Shown: in pieces, positions 6,667 to 11,001 of the stretch
Layout: each line of letters opens with the position of its first letter
Numbering within the stretch: position 1 is the stretch's first letter
Assembly: GCA_015662935.1 (NCBI GenBank)
Contig: DQTF01000256.1
Coordinates: 1 to 11,001, forward strand
Origin: Crocinitomicaceae bacterium
GTDB taxonomy: Bacteria > Bacteroidota > Bacteroidia > Flavobacteriales_D > Crocinitomicaceae
Length of the DNA stretch: 11,001 nucleotides
Direction: 5' to 3'
Notes under the pieces: model-generated
Told to the model about the DNA's origin: nothing
What the model saw: the letters and a program-made list of their open reading frames with translations, nothing else
The model's database searches: none
Made by a program: the position numbers and the translations under genes

Positions 6667-7941
6667 TTACAAAGCATCAAATCCTATGTCTTTTCTATAG
6701 TTCGCATTATCGAATTCAATTTTATCAATTGACTCATAGGATTTTTTAAGCGCTGTTTTTAAATCCTTACCATACGATGTTGCAGCCAAAACTCTACCAC
6801 CATTTGTAATCACTGCTGGTCCATCAGATGCTGTTCCTGCATGAAAAATTAAACTGTCCGTAATTCCATTGAGCCCATAAATTTGTTTTCCTTTGGCGTA
6901 TTTCTCTGGGTAACCTCCAGAAACCATCATAACTGCCGCAACGCTACGTTCATCAAAAACAATATCTCTTTCGGATAAGGTTTGTGTTCCAACACCTTCA
7001 AAAAGATCTAATAAATCAGACTTTAATCGAGGAATAACAACCTCTGTTTCTGGATCTCCCATTCTGCAATTGTACTCAATCACATACGGTTCGTTTTTAA
7101 CATTGATAATGCCAAAGAAAATAAACCCTTTGTAAACAATTCCCTCTTTCTTTAATCCTTTTATTGTAGGGATGATTACTTGATTTTCAATTTTATCTAA
7201 GAATGTTGGGTTGGCAAATGGAACTGGAGAAATTGCTCCCATTCCACCCGTATTTAATCCTAAATCACCTTCTCCTATTCGTTTGTAGTCTTTTGCTTCA
7301 GGTAACTTTTTGTAAGCATCACCATCTGTAATTACAAAGCAAGAAAGTTCTACTCCATCCAAGAATTGTTCGATTACCACGCGAGAACTTGCATCGCCAA
7401 ACTTGGCATCTGCAAGCATACTCTTTAATTCTTTCTTTGCTTCTTGTAGGTTATCAATAATCAAGACTCCTTTTCCTGCAGCAAGTCCATCAGCTTTTAG
7501 CACATACGGAGCATTCATTTTCTCTAAAAATGCATAACCTGCATCTAGCGTATCCTTCGTGAAGGTTCCATATTTTGCTGTTGGAATGTTATGACGCTTC
7601 ATAAATTCTTTTGCAAAATCTTTACTCCCTTCCAATTGCGCAGCTTCTTTATTTGGACCTATAACAGGTACTTTTGAAAGTTCTTCATCCCCCTCAAAAA
7701 AGTCAACAATGCCATTTACTAAAGGATCTTCTGGACCAACAACAACCATGTTAATGGTGTTTTCAATCACAAACTTTTTTATTCCTTTAAAATCTGAAAG
7801 AGATAAATCAACATTTTTTCCAACAGCTTTTGTTCCTGCATTACCTGGTGCAATAAACAGCTCTTCTAATATTGAACTTTGTGCCATTTTCCATGCTAGT
7901 GCATGCTCACGACCTCCGGAACCTAAAAGTAATACGCGCAT
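6667..7941 (-). CDS. purD: Phosphoribosylamine-glycine ligase (GAR synthetase)
   Basis: Joins glycine to 5-phosphoribosylamine with ATP to form GAR, the second step of de novo purine synthesis, in the cytoplasm. 424 residues, the family's usual single-domain-set length without PurM/PurN fusion. N-domain starts MRVLLLGSGGREHALAWKMAQ with APGNAGT at 31-37 and VVVGPEDPLV at 67-75; the ATP-grasp domain has VLKADGLAAGKGV (147-159), VVIEQFLDGVELS, the glycine-rich TGGMGAISP (231-239), and the PurD signature NCRMGDPETE (291-300); the C-domain ends with GGRVLAATSYG. It starts 5 nt after purQ, so both are cotranscribed and probably translationally coupled. Confidence 0.97.
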   Translation of the reverse strand: MRVLLLGSGGREHALAWKMAQSSILEELFIAPGNAGTKAVGKNVDLSLSDFKGIKKFVIENTINMVVVGPEDPLVNGIVDFFEGDEELSKVPVIGPNKEAAQLEGSKDFAKEFMKRHNIPTAKYGTFTKDTLDAGYAFLEKMNAPYVLKADGLAAGKGVLIIDNLQEAKKELKSMLADAKFGDASSRVVIEQFLDGVELSCFVITDGDAYKKLPEAKDYKRIGEGDLGLNTGGMGAISPVPFANPTFLDKIENQVIIPTIKGLKKEGIVYKGFIFFGIINVKNEPYVIEYNCRMGDPETEVVIPRLKSDLLDLFEGVGTQTLSERDIVFDERSVAAVMMVSGGYPEKYAKGKQIYGLNGITDSLIFHAGTASDGPAVITNGGRVLAATSYGKDLKTALKKSYESIDKIEFDNANYRKDIGFDAL

Positions 7942-7946
7942 AATTT

Positions 7947-8636
7947 TTAGTTACAATGATTTAGTATCGACAAGAACATTGCAGTTCCATCTTCGTTTCC
8001 TAATTCTGCATCAGCAGCTCTTTCTGGGTGGGGCATCATTCCAAAAACATTTCTTCCTTCGTTGCAAATTCCAGCAATGTTCAATACCGAACCGTTTGGG
8101 TTGGCTCCTTTATTTACTTCCCCATCAGCGTTGCAATATTTGAATAGAATTTGATCGTTTTCCTCTAGTTTATCGATCACAGCATCAGAAGCATAATACC
8201 TTCCTTCTCCATGTGCAATTGGAATTTTGTATGCCTTGCGTGTATTCAAGTCTTTTGTAATTCCAGAATTTAACGATGCCGACTTTAAATGAATGTTTTT
8301 GCAAATAAATTTTTGGTTGTCATTGTGTAACAATGCTCCTTCCAACAACCCGGCCTCTGTTAAAATTTGGAAACCATTGCAAATTCCCATTACATATCCA
8401 CCACTGTTTGCATGCTTTATCACCTCCCCCATAATAGGTGAAAGTTTGGCAATAGCTCCAGATCTTAAATAATCTCCGTAAGAGAATCCTCCAGGTAGAA
8501 TAACAAAATCAACCCCCTTTAAATCGGTGTCTTTATGCCATAATCGTTCTACTTTTTGTTCAAGAATGGTTTCTAATACATAAACGATGTCTTCATCACA
8601 ATTAGACCCAGGAAAAGTTACAACTCCAAATTTCAT
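7947..8636 (-). CDS. purQ: FGAM synthase glutaminase subunit (PurQ)
   Basis: 229 residues from ATG 8636. An upstream TTG at 8666 would extend the frame by 10 residues, but MKFGVVTFPGSNCDED is the canonical PurQ N-terminus. Class I glutamine amidotransferase that hydrolyses glutamine and channels ammonia to PurL for conversion of FGAR to FGAM. Triad: Cys86 in GICNGFQ (84-90), His203 and Glu205 in MMPHPERAAD; LPGGFSYGDYLRSGAIA (48-64) is the conserved oxyanion/substrate strand. As a free-standing subunit it implies a small PurL and a PurS elsewhere in the genome rather than the large fused PurL. Cotranscribed with purD; a TAnnTTTG octamer lies 28 bp upstream. Confidence 0.97.
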   Translation of the reverse strand: MKFGVVTFPGSNCDEDIVYVLETILEQKVERLWHKDTDLKGVDFVILPGGFSYGDYLRSGAIAKLSPIMGEVIKHANSGGYVMGICNGFQILTEAGLLEGALLHNDNQKFICKNIHLKSASLNSGITKDLNTRKAYKIPIAHGEGRYYASDAVIDKLEENDQILFKYCNADGEVNKGANPNGSVLNIAGICNEGRNVFGMMPHPERAADAELGNEDGTAMFLSILNHCN

Positions 8637-8663
8637 TTTAAATAGTTTAAAATTATCTTGGTA

Positions 8664-8671
8664 CAAAATTA
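8664..8671 (-). promoter_or_regulatory. Possible -7 element (TAATTTTG) ahead of purQ
   Basis: The minus strand reads TAATTTTG, a full TAnnTTTG match, in the 41-bp gap between the DUF6427 gene and purQ. No TTG at -33 spacing. It could provide an internal purQ-purD promoter, but octamers like this are frequent in AT-rich DNA. No PurR/guanine riboswitch structure fits in so short a gap. Confidence 0.25.
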
Positions 8672-8677
8672 AGATAA

Positions 8678-9649
8678 TTAGAAGGCTAAATCGTTAAACG
8701 GGACGAAAAACTTACTCACAGAAAAAGCAAATACAACATAAAACAAAACAGAAGCAATTATTGTCCTTCTTTTTTCTGTAAACGCGTATGGAATTATCAG
8801 TACTAACGGAGTAATGAGTAAGCTCAAGGATTGTACTTTTTGATACGTTAATACATCTAAAAGAAACAGAATACTGAGCATAATTGTCAATAAGAAAAGT
8901 ACTCTAAATGTTTTCTTTAATTTAATTAACCCAACATTAAACTTATAAAACAATCTTTTAGATCCTATTAGAACAAATAAAATTCCAGCAATTAATACCA
9001 ACCACATATCAATTGTAAAAATCTCTTTTGATGAACTATTTAAGTCACTTAAACTGACTTTCTTTTCAAATGCATAATTAAAAACCCCTGCATATATCAT
9101 CGGAATTATCACTCCTGCTACTGCCAACATAGATTCTCGAAAGATAAAAGGTCGGTTAATCCATATCATTAAAAATAAAAAAGGAATCCCTAATAATAAG
9201 ACAGGAAAAAAGGTGAATGCAACACCAAATAAAAAGGCAGCATTAAAAACCGCTCGTCTTCCGTCTTCTTTTTGATTCAGTTTCAAAAGCTGAATTAAAG
9301 ACAATAGTATGAAAAGTTGAGAAATTACTAATCCATCTAAAAAATAAAAGGAATGAAAAAAACTCATTAACACGGTAAACAAAAGTGCAGGGAGGTAGTT
9401 GTTTTTTTCTATAAATTGATTTCTATTGAAGACAACATTTACAAGAATTGCAGAACTTGAGATAATGATGACTGCAAGCATACTAAACCATCTGTTTTCT
9501 TGATTAGGTATGTTTCCCCAAAGCCCAAAACCAACCGTTTTATGAGGTAAATGGTAGGGTGACCACCAGTTTAGCAAACAAAACAGCGCAATAATTACAG
9601 GAATAAAAACAAGAATTAGCGACCTATTATTAAGAAATGCTTTTAACAT
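8678..9649 (-). CDS. Polytopic membrane protein, DUF6427-like
   Basis: 323 residues with about nine hydrophobic helices, short loops and a positively charged start (MLKAFLNNRSLILVFIP). The pattern of helix 1, a long first loop, the VFNRNQFIEKNNYLPALLF turn, LLSLIQLLKLNQKEDGRRAVFNAAFLFGVAFTFF, then a proline-rich FFPVLLLGIPFLFLMIWINRPFIFRE segment resembles the Bacteroidota DUF6427 family, often found near purine or uracil phosphoribosyltransferase genes in flavobacteria. No function is established to my knowledge and no catalytic motif is visible. First gene of the minus-strand block; 41 bp separate its stop from purQ with no terminator, so it may be cotranscribed with purQ-purD. Family assignment is from memory of the pattern, not a search. 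Confidence 0.8.
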   Translation of the reverse strand: MLKAFLNNRSLILVFIPVIIALFCLLNWWSPYHLPHKTVGFGLWGNIPNQENRWFSMLAVIIISSSAILVNVVFNRNQFIEKNNYLPALLFTVLMSFFHSFYFLDGLVISQLFILLSLIQLLKLNQKEDGRRAVFNAAFLFGVAFTFFPVLLLGIPFLFLMIWINRPFIFRESMLAVAGVIIPMIYAGVFNYAFEKKVSLSDLNSSSKEIFTIDMWLVLIAGILFVLIGSKRLFYKFNVGLIKLKKTFRVLFLLTIMLSILFLLDVLTYQKVQSLSLLITPLVLIIPYAFTEKRRTIIASVLFYVVFAFSVSKFFVPFNDLAF

Positions 9650-9685
9650 AAAAACGAAGATAGTATATTTTTTTTGGGTTCTTTG

Positions 9686-9716
9686 TTGCTTTGTTTCACT
9701 TAGAATTCTATATTTA
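9686..9716 (+). promoter_or_regulatory. Candidate promoter of the dksA-like/lspA unit
   Basis: TTG at 9686-9688 and TATATTTA at 9709-9716 are separated by 20 bp, close to the Bacteroidota layout TTG-N17-23-TAnnTTTG with one mismatch in the last position. The 5' leader would be about 65 nt and would contain two small hairpins: TCTCTT-AAA-AAGAGA (9722-9736) and GCTT-TTT-AAGC (9761-9771). Confidence 0.4.
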
Positions 9717-9721
9717 AACTC

Positions 9722-9736
9722 TCTCTTAAAAAGAGA
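9722..9736. repeat. Perfect inverted repeat TCTCTT-AAA-AAGAGA
   Basis: Six-base arms around three A, lying between the candidate rightward promoter of the dksA-like gene and the candidate leftward -7 octamer of the DUF6427 gene, so it could be an operator affecting both or a short RNA hairpin. It shares its CTT-AAA-AAG core with the repeat at 3811-3825. Confidence 0.4.
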
Positions 9737-9740
9737 ACAA

Positions 9741-9775
9741 CAAATTTAGCATACTAATGCGCTTTTTAAGCACAA
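9741..9775 (-). promoter_or_regulatory. Candidate promoter of the DUF6427-purQ-purD block
   Basis: On the minus strand TTG (9775-9773) precedes TAAATTTG (9748-9741), a full TAnnTTTG match, with a 24-bp spacer, slightly longer than usual. It would give a leader of about 85 nt before the ATG at 9649. No long ORF lies in this leader. Confidence 0.35.
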
Positions 9776-9788
9776 GAATTTATAGATT

Positions 9789-10163
9789 ATGGCAACGACA
9801 AAATACAGTGATAAAGAATTAAAAGAATTCCAAGATTTGATTAACCATAAGTTAAAGGAAGCAAAAATTGACTTGGATTTATTGCGTGGATCACTTTCTC
9901 ACAATGATGATCACGGGACAAATGATACCGGACGTTCTTTTAACATGATGGAAGATGGTTCTGAAACCCTTTCTCGTGAAGAAATGGCACAATTAGCTAA
10001 TCGTCAAGAGAAGTTTATCACGAGTCTTAAAAATGCTTTGATTAGAATTGAAAATAAAACCTACGGTATTTGCCGTGTAACAGGAAAGTTAATCAATAAA
10101 AAAAGATTGATGTTAGTTCCTCACGCGACTTTGAGTATTGAAGCAAAGAACGCACAAGGATAA
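9789..10163 (+). CDS. TraR/DksA-family protein with degenerate zinc site
   Basis: 124 residues, standard length for the short DksA-like proteins of Bacteroidota. DksA-type proteins enter the RNA polymerase secondary channel and, with ppGpp, adjust initiation at stable-RNA and other promoters. The N-terminal ~90 residues are predicted as a helical hairpin (ELKEFQDLINHKLKEAKIDLDLLRG, then SREEMAQLANRQEKFITSLKNALIRIE) with an acidic tip around DDHGTNDTG (40-48). The C-terminal globular part TYGICRVTGKLINKKRL...VPHATLSIEAK corresponds to the C4 zinc finger, but only Cys95 remains; the other ligand positions are Thr98 and the PHAT stretch (111-114). Thus it probably folds without zinc, as known for many Bacteroidota members. 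Followed by lspA after 15 nt, an arrangement conserved in flavobacteria (often behind ileS, absent here). Its regulatory targets are not visible. Confidence 0.9.
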   Translation: MATTKYSDKELKEFQDLINHKLKEAKIDLDLLRGSLSHNDDHGTNDTGRSFNMMEDGSETLSREEMAQLANRQEKFITSLKNALIRIENKTYGICRVTGKLINKKRLMLVPHATLSIEAKNAQG

Positions 10164-10178
10164 CCTCAATAGAATTTT

Positions 10179-10862
10179 GTGAAGAAAAAAGCACTCATTG
10201 TTGCTGTCATAGTAACTCTTATTTTACTAGCTGATCAGTTGGTTAAAATTTATGTAAAAACAAATTTTGAACCCGGAGAATCTTATAACCTTGTCGGCAC
10301 ATGGTTGGTTGCAGAATACATCGAAAATCAAGGTATGGCTTTTGGAACTAGTTTTGGTTCACAAGCATGGCATAAATTAGCATTGAGTCTGTTTAGAGTT
10401 GTTGCTATATCTGCCCTCGTTTATTATTGGTTTAAGCAGATGAAAAAAGGTGCTCCGTTGGAATTTTTAATTGCAATAGGTCTCGTCTTTGCTGGCGCAA
10501 CTGGCAACCTCATCGATTCTATGTTTTATGACTTTACTTTTCCATATGATCCTTGTTCTAGTTTTAATTACCTGGAAGGTTCTGGCAATTTTGTTGACTG
10601 TGGTTTCATGGGGGAAATGGAAACAAAAAATCAAGGTTTTTTATTCGGAAACGTTGTTGACATGTTTAAATTTCACGGTTATTGGCCAGAATGGATGCCG
10701 TGGATTGGTGGCGAACCTCTTTTTCCTGCTATTTGGAATATTGCCGATGCTTCGATTACTTCGGGGGTGATTTTGATTTTTATTCGACAGAAAAAATACT
10801 TTCCGAAAGAAGAGAAAGAGGGTGTTTCTGAAGACCAAGCGGTAACAGAGGGAGAGGAATAG
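10179..10862 (+). CDS. lspA: Lipoprotein signal peptidase (signal peptidase II)
   Basis: Inner-membrane aspartyl protease that removes the signal peptide from diacylglyceryl-modified prolipoproteins. 227 residues, longer than the ~165 of E. coli. Starts with GTG at 10179, 15 nt after the dksA-like stop; there is no ATG nearby in frame. Conserved blocks: LADQLVKIYVKTNF (17-30), IENQGMAFG (48-56), FAGATGNLIDSMFYD (104-118), GNVVDMFKF (157-165) with catalytic Asp161, and PAIWNIADASITSGV (183-197) with catalytic Asp190. Four transmembrane helices fit about 5-20, 66-86, 94-114 and 186-203. Between the third block and Asp161 there is a ~40-residue insert typical of Bacteroidota enzymes, here with Cys126 and Cys141. 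The tail 204-227 is highly charged and cytoplasmic. Belongs to one transcription unit with the dksA-like gene. Confidence 0.96.
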   Translation: MKKKALIVAVIVTLILLADQLVKIYVKTNFEPGESYNLVGTWLVAEYIENQGMAFGTSFGSQAWHKLALSLFRVVAISALVYYWFKQMKKGAPLEFLIAIGLVFAGATGNLIDSMFYDFTFPYDPCSSFNYLEGSGNFVDCGFMGEMETKNQGFLFGNVVDMFKFHGYWPEWMPWIGGEPLFPAIWNIADASITSGVILIFIRQKKYFPKEEKEGVSEDQAVTEGEE

Positions 10863-10942
10863 AAGTTTGTTCTTTTATTAATTATGGTTTTTGACCTTTG
10901 GGATGGTTGGACTTGCAATATAATTCTGGACACTGAGTTAAG

Positions 10943-11001
10943 TCACGCTGCATGTTTATGATTAATAATTTCTAATTCAAATTCCTTTATTGTTTTGTAA
11001 T
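10943..11001 (-). CDS. Possible C-terminal end of a minus-strand gene (cut by window edge)
   Basis: The minus strand is open from the window edge for 18 codons reading YKTIKEFELEIINHKHAA and then TGA. Composition looks protein-like and a convergent gene after lspA would make sense, but 18 codons are too few to tell it from chance. No terminator is evident between lspA and this stop (10863-10942). Confidence 0.2.
   Translation of the reverse strand, partial: YKTIKEFELEIINHKHAA

Noticed and set aside
7709..8143. 144-codon plus-strand ORF opposite purD/purQ
   Set aside because: Fully antisense to two secure purine genes; its low-complexity serine/leucine-rich translation is what antisense of conserved codons gives.
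8637..8666. TTG start at 8666 for purQ
   Set aside because: The canonical PurQ N-terminus begins at ATG 8636; the 10 extra residues (MYQDNFKLFK) have no family counterpart I know.
10641..10933. Overlapping minus-strand ORFs opposite lspA
   Set aside because: They run antisense to the conserved catalytic region of lspA and show no recognisable protein features.
10884..10961. 25-codon plus-strand ORF after lspA (begins MVFDLWDGW)
   Set aside because: Too short, unusual tryptophan/cysteine content, no ribosome-binding or operon context beyond proximity; likely chance.

Overview
The window is an AT-rich (roughly one-third G+C by eye) stretch of ordinary chromosome from a member of the Bacteroidota, most likely order Flavobacteriales. 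Several features point there: a Bacteroidota-type LspA with an extra periplasmic insert, a DksA-like protein that has lost most of its zinc ligands and sits directly upstream of lspA, a DUF6427-type membrane protein beside purine genes, the absence of clear Shine-Dalgarno sequences, and TAnnTTTG octamers upstream of several genes that match the -7 element of the Bacteroidota primary sigma factor. The genus cannot be fixed from the sequence; a Crocinitomicaceae/Fluviicola-like organism is only a guess. There are no tRNA or rRNA genes, insertion sequences, phage genes or CRISPR arrays.

Layout. At the left edge is the N-terminal third of glutamyl-tRNA reductase (hemA, minus strand). It is followed by about 370 bp without a clear gene, holding two hairpins with T-tracts, a possible 14-codon leader peptide and a -7-like octamer. 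Next comes a two-gene plus-strand unit (807-3153) of a polytopic GT-C-like membrane protein and a GNAT acetyltransferase one base apart. From 3197 to 9649 there is a long minus-strand block, read right to left: DUF6427 membrane protein, purQ, purD, CNNM/CBS/CorC_HlyC membrane protein, secreted propeller-like protein, HxpB-like sugar phosphatase, and a small outer-membrane barrel. On the right, a divergent plus-strand pair encodes a DksA-like protein and LspA. The last ~140 bp hold at most the tail of a minus-strand gene.

Functionally the block mixes housekeeping metabolism (5-aminolevulinate synthesis, two steps of de novo purine synthesis) with envelope functions (lipoprotein signal peptide removal, a probable divalent-cation or CNNM-type membrane protein, an outer-membrane barrel, a putative envelope glycosyltransferase). 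The tight 4-5 nt spacings and one 4-nt overlap indicate transcriptional coupling of purQ-purD and of CNNM-propeller-phosphatase. I see no defence, secretion or biosynthetic system. The most open points are the structured leader before the GT-C-like gene, the GT-C/GNAT pair, the unassigned secreted protein within the CNNM operon, and the two-cysteine insert in LspA.
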